Source: Isoetes taiwanensis
Taxonomy: Eukaryota; Streptophyta; Lycopodiopsida; Isoetales; Isoetaceae
Length of the DNA stretch: 64,000 nucleotides
Direction: 5' to 3'
NCBI GenBank assembly: GCA_021234155.1
Contig: JAJEKV010000062.1
Span: 5,580,497-5,644,496, forward strand
Below the pieces are notes generated by a model that made no database searches, was not told the origin of the DNA, and saw only the letters and a program-made list of their open reading frames with translations. Shown in pieces: positions 50,038 to 59,855 of the stretch (its first letter is position 1; each line of letters begins with the position of its first letter). The position numbers were made by a program, and so were the translations under genes.

Positions 50038-50369
50038 TGCCATATTTGCAAATATCAAAGGCCATTTGGCCAATGAGTGCAACTCCACCAATGGCCCTTC
50101 TCATTGCAAGCGATGCAACATGTGCAATCATGCCACGGAAGAGTGCACTCGCACTCATCCCACACCGTTCAAGAACAAAATGGTTTATCAAGTACAAACC
50201 ACACCTCGGTCCCAAAGCGCACTATCGGCTGACCACCTCTTGAGTGCGATACGCCAACTCTATCGAACAGCGGGACCAACCCGCGGGGATCAATAGCGAC
50301 CTCCTTTTGATCCTTCCTAAAGCTCGGTGTTATCACTGTCAAGAATGGGGTCATACCACCGCGGCGTGT
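50038..50369 (+). pseudogene. Three CCHC zinc knuckles of gag nucleocapsid
   Basis: Knuckle B (50105-50146) reads CKRCNMCNHATEEC and knuckle C (50328-50369) reads CYHCQEWGHTTAAC, both exact C-x2-C-x4-H-x4-C. Knuckle A (50038-50080) starts CHICKYQ and ends ANEC, and fits the same pattern except for one extra base in the middle. The three lie in three different frames, so at least two indels separate them. Zinc knuckles bind the element RNA. Confidence 0.85.
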
Positions 50370-50457
50370 CCTCAACTTCCGCGAGTTCAGTTACGGCTTC
50401 ACGGTACCAATCAGACCACATCGGTCCGCCTCACGGCTTACCAACTCTGGCTAGCTA

Positions 50458-51150
50458 ATGGCAAACAAGGCCCGCCCGGTTCTTAAAGCCCCCAAAGGCC
50501 TCGGCAATCAGCTATCAACCAGCTCCGACCAAAATCAACCTCGAATTTGGATCAACAAGCCCAAGAGGAAATTTTTTCGGGCACTCAATCCTCCCGATAC
50601 AGCCGTCAAATTGGGTTGGTCTAGTTTCACGCCCGAACCAAGGCATCCGTCCCTTGACTCTTATTGGAAGGACCATAACCTGCCTTTGGTTGACACCCTT
50701 CCTCATGAGGACCGAAAAAAGGTTCACTTTGCACTGACTAAAAGCTCATGCCAAATGTCATGCCCAAAGTTCGCCAAAGCATTTTGAATCTCATGCAAGC
50801 CGGGCTGAAGGCCGCACATTGGCAAAATGTTCATGCCACCACTAGAGCTCAACAAAGACACGATCCACCTTCAACATCTCAACCTCCACGCTCTCCGGAC
50901 ATATCCCAATATTGCGGCCGAGGTTGACTTACTCAAAAAGTTGCCGCTTCCCCTCGCCACGCCTCCCGCACCCGGTGGAACCAAAGATCATTTTTCTCAT
51001 GTACCTCTTGAACTCCAAGAGGAGCTTGCCAAGATCAAAATTCCTTTAAGCTTGGCTACCATTTTAAAACTCTGTCCCGCTCTCAAGGACCCGGTTACCA
51101 CTCCCAACTGTTTTAGTTGGGGCCAGAAGCCTCTACACCCACGGTCCATG
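50458..51150 (+). pseudogene. Gag-protease linker, degenerate
   Basis: Plus frames 50458-50787 and 50827-51399 (190 codons) cover this part. The region includes Pro/Lys-rich stretches and HVPLELQEELAKIKIPLSLA, followed by LKLCPALKDPV. I know of no named domain for it; by position it links the nucleocapsid to the protease. Confidence 0.5.
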
Positions 51151-51164
51151 CAACGGTGGGAAAT

Positions 51165-51660
51165 CAGCAAGTCAACCATGTTCAAATCGATGGAGGTAGT
51201 GCAAGTCAATCTCATCACTTCGGATAAACTCCGCAAACAAATGGGCATCACCCAACTCTTTCGTGCCCCATATGACATCAAATTGGCTAATGGCCATATC
51301 ACGAGACCTCAAGGCGTACACCTATTCTTCACATCAACATTGGAGATCTCCGGCTTTCCCATGGAATTTGAGTTTGGAAAGGCTGGCGAGATCCAGTGAC
51401 TATGAAATCTTTGGTGGGAAGACCCTTTCTCCGCCGGGCAAAGAGTATCCATTCTTGGGCCGCGGACCCGTTAGTCATCACAGATGGTCATCTCAATGCC
51501 ACCATGGACTTGCAAGCAAAGCGGGATCATTTCCGTTGACAATGCGGAACCCTCTCTCTCGGTACACGATTAGAAGACGCTCGAAATATTTATCAAGTTC
51601 GAGGGCTACCCTGGCGTGCGCCTCGTCATCCTACCCCGAATATGCTTTGATCCTTGGGGA
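51165..51660 (+). pseudogene. Aspartic protease of the nested gypsy element
   Basis: At 51183-51206 one frame reads QIDGGSAS, with the catalytic Asp at 51189-51191 (D-G-G-S form, as in Tat/Athila types). The next frame continues as NLITSDKLRKQMGITQLF and DIKLANGHI (to about 51300), and 51400-51420 resembles the SLVGRPFL block (I-L-G-R-P-like). One shift separates the active site from the rest. The protease would cut the polyprotein. Confidence 0.8.
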
Positions 51661-51950
51661 GAAATGACTCTTGATCGGGGACCAGTAACGTGGCTGCCTT
51701 GCTTGACCCCTACCTGGCTCCTTGCAATCGAATCCAACGCGTAGATCACTTTTTGGAGGCCGACATACGCAACTCCTGTTGATGTACACGCCCGCGTCAT
51801 GAAGCAACCAACGCTAGATGACACGAGCAACCTCTCTTTTCACCACGCAGTGTGCCGCGATCGGTTATGCTCCAACCTCCTCGCACACATTGTCCAGATA
51901 CTGAAGTCATACCCATATTCCGGACTCCGAAGTCGAGATTGTGGATATTG
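51661..51950 (+). other. Protease-RT linker, no domain seen
   Basis: Short shifted frames only. No motif is recognised. Confidence 0.5.
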
Positions 51951-52860
51951 GCAACAATCAACCTGTCGCGATTCTTTTACGCAAACCTTCCGGCTCCTTA
52001 TCGTAGCGAGGTAGCCCCGCGGCTTCAAAAATTCAAACACATTTTAACCGGAGTTACAAAGATCTTGGGGCATCAACAAAAGCTTGGGGGAACTCACCAT
52101 TCCTACCAAATCGATGCCGACCGATTAGTAGCAACGACAAGACAGGGCTCAACCCTAATTACCGTGATCGGCGTCAAGGCGGAAATTGACAAACTCCTTC
52201 TTGCGGGTTTTGATCTATGAGGTCAAACATTCTGAATGGGTGAGCCCCTATCGCATTCATTGCCCTTAAGCACAATGGTAAGATCTGCGTGCCTGTAGAC
52301 TATCGGAAACTCAATCGGGCCACGCGAGGCGTGATCATTTTCCACTTCCTTCATGGACCAAGTTAAGGAAGAAGTGGTGGACATGAGATGTACTCCTTTA
52401 TGGATGGTTTCTTCATGGCAATCAGATCTCCATCAAAGAATCTGATCAACTCAAGACCACTTTCACCACCCCTTGGGGCACTTTTTTTGCCTACAAGGTG
52501 GTTCCTTTTGGATTATCCAACTCTCCTTCAACATTTCAACGCATCATGCTCTGCTTTTCATGATTTCATGAAGGAAAATCCCTTCTTGCAAATTTTTCAA
52601 GATGACTTCTCGCCCTCTGCCCATGGCTGACCATTTAGATAAATTGGAACTTCGTCTTCCGAAATGTGATGAGTCCGGCATTAGTCTCAATCTCAGAAAT
52701 GCACCTTTTTAGTCACCGGTGTTCTCCATAGGCCATGTTGTCAAGAAGCGGGAATCACCACCGATCTGCCAAAATCGGTTATTGTGCTCAAAGCTCAAGC
52801 ACCGCCAACATCAAAGAGACACGCTCTTTCCGGGAAAGGTCAATTATTACTCCACCTTCA
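51950..52860 (+). pseudogene. Reverse transcriptase of the nested gypsy element
   Basis: Across three frames the blocks are EIDKLLLAGF (52183-52212), GKICVPVDYRKLNRATR (52280-52329), MYSFMDGFF (52388-52414), TTPWGTFFAYKVVPFGLSNS then PSTFQR (52464-52541), and IFQDDF (52599-52616), followed by HLDKLEL, KCDESGISLNLR and KETRSF..KVNYYSTFIPDC. The catalytic pair is F-Q-D-D in place of the usual Y-x-D-D. At least five frameshifts are needed to read it through. Confidence 0.88.
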
Positions 52861-52899
52861 TACCGGACTGCGCCATTGCGGATCCCATTCATAAACTCC

Positions 52900-53440
52900 A
52901 CGGTGATGAATCCACGGGCTTGGAATTCCTGGTCGCTCCAAACAGTGAAGCTTTTTGCTTACTCGGGCACGGTTCTTGTTCCTCCTCAATGGGACAAGCC
53001 CTTTCACGCTCATGTCGATGTCCGGCGTTTGCTATTGGAGCTGTTCTTTCTCAAGAATATGATCGCGCAGCGATAAACCAATTAAGCTACGCCACCGAAA
53101 ACTCAATTCTGCTGAAGCGCAACTATTACGCCGCGGGCGTGAAGCTTTGGGGTCTCATTTTACGTGGTCCAACGCCTTCGTCATTACCTTTTGGGATCAA
53201 ATCAAGTTCTTTGTGGACCACCAAGCACTTCTCTATTTGATCAACAAATCCACCCCACGGGCCGCATTGCTCGTTAGGTCCTTCTTCTCAAGAATTTGCT
53301 CCTTTTGAAATGGCTCATAAAGGCGGGCAAAATCTCATGTTGTTCCGGATTATCTTTCACGCATCCACACCGATGATCCCGCAATGGGGTCTCGGATGCC
53401 TTTCGGATGCTCAACTCTTTTTTCAGTCACGCGAACACCA
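52900..53440 (+). pseudogene. RNase H of the nested gypsy element
   Basis: PPQWDKPFHAHVDV (52980-53022) holds the first Asp; IGAVLSQEYDR, QLSYATENS, LKRNYYAAGVKLWGLI, then FFVDHQALLYLINKSTPRAA (about 53209-53268) and PDYLSRIH (about 53347-53370) follow. The order matches gypsy RNase H and the connecting segment. The catalytic Asp of VDHQAL is kept. Frameshifts lie near 53020 and 53160. Confidence 0.85.
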
Positions 53441-53556
53441 CATTGGTTCCATGATTTTCAGCAGCACCTCCTCACGGTGCTCTTCCACCCAGAAGATGAG
53501 ACGCCTTCTCACCGCAAGCGACAATCCCGTCGCCATCAATTTCTCCGGAGAGGTCC

Positions 53557-54560
53557 GTGATACACCATGGTTGCGGACATCTCTACAAAAAGGGTAAGGA
53601 CACCATCCTTCCGACCGTGTTCTACCTCATGAAGTTCCGGACATTGTTCGAGAAGCTCATCAAGGGCCCGGTGGTGGTCATTTTCATGGTGACACCACGG
53701 CACGCAAAATTCTTCTTGCGTATTATTGGCCCGGCTCTTCAAAGATGCTCCATGCGCCCGCCGCGTGTGGCGCTTGCCCGGTGGGGCAGCCCCACTGACC
53801 CGTGGCGGCTCTTCCCTTAGCGCCCGATTCATGCATGCCACCCCTTGACCAAATGGGAATGGACTTTGTGGGACCTATAGACCCTCTGGCGGCACACTTT
53901 CGTGCGATACATTCTGGTTCTCAGCGGCCAGCCGCAAATGGTAGGAAGCTTGTGCACTTCGGACAACAACTGCTTTGCAAGCCAGACGAGTCCTCTATCA
54001 ACAAATCATCAGCGTTTAGCGCGGGCGATTGGCCAGTAAATTTCATTTCATCAATCATACTATCAAAGAGGTGGCGGATTATCTCCTGATACATCATCAC
54101 AAGAGCACACCTTACTATCCTCAAGGCAATGGGTTGGCCGAAAGCACCAACAAAACTCTGAGTCACCATTCTCCAAGAAAATTTGTGGACGCTTCCCGCA
54201 CGCATTGGCGGAACAAAACTTCCCTCGTTTTCTTTGGGCCTACAATACTTGTTTCAAGATTGCTACGGGTCACACTCCTTTTAAATTGGTTTATGGTCGA
54301 AGCTCTCATGCCCTTTGAATTCATTCTTCCAACACTCCGTTTCAACCAAGCTCACGCTCATAATCCACCAAATACTCTCAAAGAACGGGTCTATCAATTA
54401 GAACAGTTGGATGAACTTCGAAGGATGCTTATATTAGGTGTTCTTCATGGACAACAGCTTGCAAAAATCTTTACATGACAAACGTTTGAAGACAAAAACA
54501 TTCAAACAAGGAGATTTGGTTCTTCTTTATGATTCCAGGTACAAAATTTTCCTGTAAACT
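53557..54560 (+). pseudogene. Integrase of the nested gypsy element
   Basis: GGHFHGDTTARKIL (about 53680-53720) is the zinc-binding N-terminus with H and C residues further on; LDQMGMDFVGPIDP (53845-53886) holds the first catalytic Asp; KEVADYLLIHHHKSTPYYPQ and GNGLAESTNKTL (54068-54160) hold the catalytic Glu region. The C-terminal part includes MPFEFILPTLRFN and HDKRLKTKTFKQGDLVLLYD (to about 54535). No chromodomain follows. A block similar to GPYQIVQV and NGFRLKHF lies at 54582-54690. Confidence 0.85.
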
Positions 54561-54699
54561 CAAGTTTGTTTTACTTTGGCCCTTATCAAATTGTTCAAGT
54601 GGTTAGACCAAAGTTTTCCAACTTCATGAATTAGATGGCACTCCATTACCTACATTAGTTAATGGTTTTCGCCTCAAAGCATTTCATCACACGTAAAGT

Positions 54700-55690
54700 G
54701 AACATCCAAACACCAGACGGTTCAAGAATCAAACACCACGTGAAAGTGACTAGAAAAGGCGGTAGATTATATTATAGTGGAGATTTTTTACAAAATGTGG
54801 GGCCAGCCGGCTACTTCGCTATGGGCACCCCCCTATATACAAAAAGAGGCTCGAGCCCTATCTACTAAGTCCTAAGAGGAAAAACCCTCTACTCCCAGGT
54901 TGAGCGGAGGGTGATCGCGAGGAGATGGTAGAGGTTTACGCTCCGGATCCTGTGAAGGTGCAGGGAACCACCTCCATCCCGTTGGTCTTGGGTCGGGATG
55001 TTCAGCCATCCCGCACACACCAACCGCCCATGCGAAATGCCCCGCGGTTGTGGCAGGCGCCCGATCCGACAATTCATCTTACAAGTGATCCACTCCCGGT
55101 TAATTAAAGGCGTGGTGCAATCTTCGTTGAAACCAGCAGCCGCCATACTGAGCGCCATCGGATGCCTTCGTTTCACTCGGTTCGTCTTATATAGCCAACT
55201 GAGGAACTCCTTGTCGACGTGGACCAATCACACAAATCGCCAACGTGTTTGCAATGCAAGGTTGTTTCTAAAAGGAGAATCTGTTCTCCGTAGCATATCT
55301 AGCAATGGTACCTTCTGACACATTCCTTTTAATGATATCCCACTTCGAGTTGCCAGCATTGAATGCCATTCCTTCTTTCCACGCCCGTCGAACATTAATG
55401 GATGTCCTTTGCCATCTGTCACATCCGATCTTTCTTTCACGTCTCATCCTCACCGTTCATTGCTTCTCCCACGCTTTTGGGGACTTAGCCAAATTTTTTG
55501 CCTCTCAATCCCCTTCTTCGCATCTTTTGACACCGCATCATCAATCTTCTGTTTTCACTCTTCATACCTCTTAAGCCTCCGGTTAGCGCCCTAAAACAAA
55601 CCTTTTTCGTTCCTCCGCACCTTCATCCTCCGTGCTCGACTTTCGCGTCTTCCGCCTTTGGCATCTCTTTTTCGTTACGCACATCCTTCT
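54700..55690 (+). other. Post-integrase region, no recognised domain
   Basis: Contains short plus frames at 54662-54868, 54925-55107, 54998-55318 and 55305-55574. Minus frames here are their shadows. A CGCTCCGG / CACACCAACCGCCC-rich, GC-richer patch lies at 54900-55100. No motif is recognised. Confidence 0.45.
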
Positions 55691-55691
55691 C

Positions 55692-57543
55692 ATGGCTGCC
55701 CCACCGATTTTCTACACTTCAAGCTCTTTGCTCCCCAAGGATCCGCCCCTTTTGCCTCACAGATCCTTCTTGACGCCCACTTTCCGGTGAAGCCCTTGTT
55801 GGCCCCCTAATAAAGAAGTCAACGACACCAGCTTTTTACGAATTTTCTCAAATGGAACTTCCGGCTCCAAATCCTCACCGATTCGCGGTAGTTCATCGCC
55901 AATATTGTTAACAGCCCGCGAATATACACCAATCGTGGTTGATGGCACCACTATTTCATTGACTCAACACTTGATTTCTCGAGGTATTTCATATTCCCTT
56001 GCACACCTCCTTGTGTATCATGGTCTGCTTATACAGGGATATTGATGTCCGCAGAGTTTGGCGACACGCTTATCACGCCAATGTCCATCGTCCCACCCAA
56101 TATCGACAAGCCTCAAGGAGACCTTTGTGAAATTTTGTAGGCGCCAAATTCCTGGGGTATTCTATCAAGAACACCCATATCAATAAGCCTTTCTATAACC
56201 TGGTCCCTTCGCTACACACCAAACACCACATAGATTGGCCCCAAATGATGTTCTATCGTCTTCTCCAAGAAATGGACCCGTAGCCGGGTACCACTTCCAT
56301 TTCTAGAAGTTTAAATGGGGAGGACACTTTCAAGCCCTCATCGTCATTACTTCCTCCCACACCACCAAATTCTCATACTTCCACTCCGGTAGCTCCTTCC
56401 AAATCAATCACAAGTTGGCACATCACGCCCCTCTTCCCACAGTCATGACCAGTCCACACTCATGTCACCTGTCTCTTCCTCCGCTTCCACCATCCACTTC
56501 ACACCATTTTTCACAAACCTTCCACACCGGGGCATGACCGGTTCCACCACCACACCACCCTCGGCAATTGTTGTATCGATTATCGGCCCGGATGCTCAAT
56601 TTCTTTGCCAAATTCTGAGGAATCCCAGGCGGCTCTTATGGCGGGGTTCAACAGACGCAGGGCCTCGATCGCGATACACCAAGACCTTCAAGCCGCAACG
56701 CCCAAGTTGCAACTTTGGAGGCCAAACTTCAAGACAAACATGGAGCTCTCTTCAGACTCATGCGGATCTCAAAAGTACACAAGCTCAAAGTCAGCTAACT
56801 TCAGCGGATCAAGCCTCCGGCTCGGGCCAAATTCATTTCTGTTAGAGCATAACAAGTCAAAGGCTCTCCACGAAAGTACCAAGGATCAGGATATTGCTAA
56901 ACTCAATGCCTTGTACTCCGAACGTGTGGAAAACTTCAGCACTCAAGTTCAAAATCTTTCAGCCCGAGGCGCTCAAGTTGCCTCGCTTGCTGGCTCGGCT
57001 TTCTACCGCAGAACCTCTCGACTCACCTCTCTTCAAGATCAACTACGAGGTGCGTGAAGCGAAAAATACTTTTCGATGGCGGAGATTGCCGTGCTTCGTC
57101 TCAATACACCGGAAATCTTCCTCGGGTCAATCCTTCTGAGAAGCGGGTCCAGACCGATCACGCCCTCCTATTTCGAAAAAGAAAATCAGATCCGTGATCT
57201 CGAACAACAGCTGCAGCAAGCTATTCAGTCTGCTGATGAGGCTCAAACCAAACTTGACGCCCGGACTTCAATTCTTCACGGGAATGCGGTGGACTTCCCA
57301 ACTCCCTCTTGCTATCATGATTATGTGGTTTGCTCGACGCCACCTCTTTCTTTCAAAGTGGCACGCAAATGGATGGCCTCTGAGATATCCCACCGGCGAA
57401 GGCTGATTTTTCTGGATTGGCCAGAACTCTCCATTGAAGACAAAGGGTTGTCCGGTCCTTGTTGTCTTTTGATCTCATACACCGTGCGATCCGGACTTTC
57501 TCACTTTCCGCGTGGTTCAGCCCATGGCTTATATCTTTCATGA
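55692..57543 (+). pseudogene. Extra ORF(s) between integrase and 3' LTR, with coiled coil
   Basis: From 55692 one frame reads MAAPPIFYTSSSLLPKDPPL and, past a single stop, stays open to a stop at 56046, including TTISLTQHLISRGISYSLAH. After a gap, 56605-57057 (150 codons) gives a charged, heptad-like stretch (ESTKDQDIAKLNALYSERVE and NLSARGAQVASL), and 57076-57543 (155 codons) begins MAEIAVLRLN and contains KENQIRDLEQQLQQAIQSAD. Together they suggest one large protein with a central coiled coil, broken by indels. I do not recognise it as env, a second RNase H or any named domain. Position between integrase and the 3' LTR is where some plant gypsy lineages carry additional genes. Confidence 0.5.
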
Positions 57544-58650
57544 TTTCTATCTGGGTGATACACAGGAAAACTTCGGCAATGGGCCACGCCAGCTGTTCCA
57601 GGGTGACCCCACTGCGCAATGGGTGCTTCGGATAACAATCCATATCTTGCTGGATCCCTTTCCGGACCAAAACTTTTCATCGAGTACATGCCCGAGCTTG
57701 CCAATCATTTATCTCTCGCGTTTTAGCCCGAGCGCCGCAACAAATTAGGAAGTATCCGGGACATCCCAAGATCTTCCCTATGCACAAGTCTATATGCGGC
57801 ACCTCGCTGGTTACAATCGATTCTGTGGCTCTTTTGGATAGCAAGACGATCCCCACGGGATGGGATAGCCCTCCTCGCCAACTCTCAGACTCTCGCTTCT
57901 CTTTGGGATCGTTGGTGTCGCACTTGATCCAGATCTTGTCACCAATTCAGTGGAGACTGCCAAGAACCCACGCCTACGGGCATGGTCCCTTCTCCTATGC
58001 TTCCCCGCACCTCCACGCCCGTGTTCCCGACTTACGATTGGCGCCTTTTTGGACCAAGGTCATGGATGGTCATGCGGTGGACACCACCTCGATCTCGGCC
58101 GGATCTCCTATGGGATCCACGTTTTTTCGGGCCGATCACATTGGGAAGAAGGTGCTACTCGGACAACACCACCAATTGGATCTACATTTACTTTAATGGC
58201 GTGGTTTGGCAGCAGCCATCGCTTCATGGTTTCAACACTTTCTTGCGAGCGCCTCCACACTCACGATCCATACGTCCATCTTCAAAGCCCGGGCTTTTTG
58301 GGCTGCCCTCAAATGCATTTTGCTAAGCTCCTTAAATCGGCGGTCCCATTTTCAGCACCCAATCCAAATGCGACGTCGGTGCCTTTGGCCTTCGGACATG
58401 TCTCCCTCATGGGTTAATCGGTTACATTTCTTGAGGCATGCGGCGCGCCGAAGCATGAGATGCGCTCGTTTTTTTTATTGATGCTGATCCTGCCCTTGGC
58501 CAAGACACACCTCAAAGCTCTTCAATCAGCCAAGATCTCATCAGCGGTACCATAATGGGGCCAGTCCTCGCCTCAGGCAGGATCGCTGGTGTGATGGCTT
58601 CCAAAAGCCCCTCCGCAGCTTCCTCCTTTTCTTCACTCAGTGTTAATGGT
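57544..58650 (+). other. Open but unrecognised frames before the 3' LTR
   Basis: Overlapping plus frames at 57780-58196, 57950-58417 (155 codons) and 57982-58326 remain open over several hundred bases. They probably continue the extra ORF in shifted frames (for example AYIFHDFYLGDTQENFG at about 57526-57575). No domain is identified. Confidence 0.4.
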
Positions 58651-58660
58651 TTGGTGGGGG
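58649..58660 (+). other. Polypurine tract
   Basis: GTTTGGTGGGGG ends exactly where the 3' LTR begins with TGTT. Its position fits the primer for plus-strand DNA synthesis, although it is interrupted by T. Confidence 0.6.
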
Positions 58661-59243
58661 TGTTGATCTGTGCCTCCCCGGCAGGGACTATTCATGCATC
58701 GTCGAACCAGGTCAAGCTCAAAGATCCTCCAGTCAACCCGCAGATTCGGACATCCAAGCCTCCCACAAGACTAATGAGGAGCCCTTGCTAGATCAAAGCC
58801 TTTGGCCCGGTCAACAAAGGCGCTCCAGACAAGTAATGACCCGTCACCGCGCGTCGGCGTCGGCGTGATTCTAGGCACTTCAAGAGGCCTTCCAACATTC
58901 CTGTCGATCAGGCCTCCTTCCAGAGGTAACCGAGATCCCGGTCGAGTGTCTATATTGGGCCCAAGGCCATTGTACTATATATATGAGTAGGGGAGTTGGC
59001 TCATAAGTTTTTAGATGAGTTTTGAGTCTTGTCTCACTTGATTTTCTCTCTATTATGAGCTCATGTATTTTCATCATTGATATCAAGGGAAGCTTATCAT
59101 CTTTCTCATTTGTTACGTTTCTCTTCCCTTTTCTTCTTTTCGGCGAAATCCCGCGTGACATAGTCCCCTGGACTCTCCTCATTAGATCCACGGATCCTCA
59201 CAGGGCTGTCTTCCAGAGTTCCCTTCAACCCGGACCCCAAACA
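58661..59243 (+). repeat. 3' LTR of the nested gypsy element
   Basis: It aligns with 48209-48792 and ends in AAACA. The differences are small patches of indels, mostly in the GC-rich first half; the AT-rich part around the TATA region is almost unchanged. Confidence 0.93.
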
Positions 59244-59248
59244 TAGCG
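59244..59248. repeat. Target-site duplication TAGCG, right copy
   Basis: Exact copy of 48204-48208, directly after the 3' LTR. Confidence 0.9.
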
Positions 59249-59778
59249 TTGAGTACCCATATGTTGTTCACAAAGGAAATCTTTTCGACTCCATGGGATG
59301 CCAAGAGAGAGAATCTACGATAGGGATTCAAGTTCATGAGTGCATTTGGGAAAAAGATCTCTTCACCACCATCCGTGACGGTCGCCGATGAGTACGACAT
59401 ATCATCCTCGGGATGGATGGGACGTGAGCCGCATTTAATCAAATCATAGAAGATATGTTGAGGAACTATGTCCGAACAAGCAATCAAAGTGGGACGATTT
59501 CATTCACTGGTGGAGTTTGCATACAATAGCACCAAGCAAGAATCTTGTCGATGTCCCCTTCATGATCAATTATAGGTATCAATGCTTGGATGTTGCACAT
59601 GGGCACAATCCAGGTGTCCAAGGTTGAAGTTTCTCAACAAAGTTGTCCGATATTCTAGCCGCAAGGAGCTCCAGAAAGAGTGTAGCCTAATAAAACATAG
59701 GACCCAAGAGAGTTCCAAGTAGGGACAATGTTTATCTCAGATCAAAAGTCAAGCAAGCAGTTTACGCGCCGGCCCAAT
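59244..59778 (+). pseudogene. Gypsy integrase, second half of the split element
   Basis: Reading resumes with a FRLHGMPRE-type block (59288-59312), DR.S.FMSAFWEK (about 59320-59353), EDMLRNYV (59449-59472), LVEFAYNSTKQES (59501-59541) and INYRYQCLDVAHGH (59567-59609), then a DNVYLRSKVKQ-like stretch near 59726-59760. These are the later integrase core and C-terminal blocks of a chromovirus-like gypsy integrase, continuing the part cut at 48208. It ends at about 59778, where CACTA-like sequence starts. Confidence 0.85.
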
Positions 59779-59790
59779 TACTACAAAGGG
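59779..59790 (+). repeat. Possible CACTA 5' terminal inverted repeat
   Basis: TACTACAAAGGG, one mismatch (first base C to T) from CACTACAAAGGG. It lies 77 bp before the first subterminal palindrome. Confidence 0.4.
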
Positions 59791-59855
59791 ATCGCCGATG
59801 CCATCGATAAGTCCGGTGGTCGATGAGCGGCGGGTACTGCTGTTGTCGGCGACAT

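Larger units (their letters stand above)
48209..59243 (+). mobile_element. Full-length Ty3/gypsy LTR retrotransposon, nested
   Basis: The element is 11.0 kb with two LTRs of about 584 bp that start TGTT and end AACA, a flanking TAGCG duplication, and between them gag, three zinc knuckles, protease, RT, RNase H and integrase in gypsy order, followed by about 4 kb of extra sequence before the polypurine tract. No chromodomain is seen, and the protease reads D-G-G-S, so I infer a non-chromovirus (Tat/Athila-like) lineage. Every gene carries several frameshifts as read. Confidence 0.95.
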
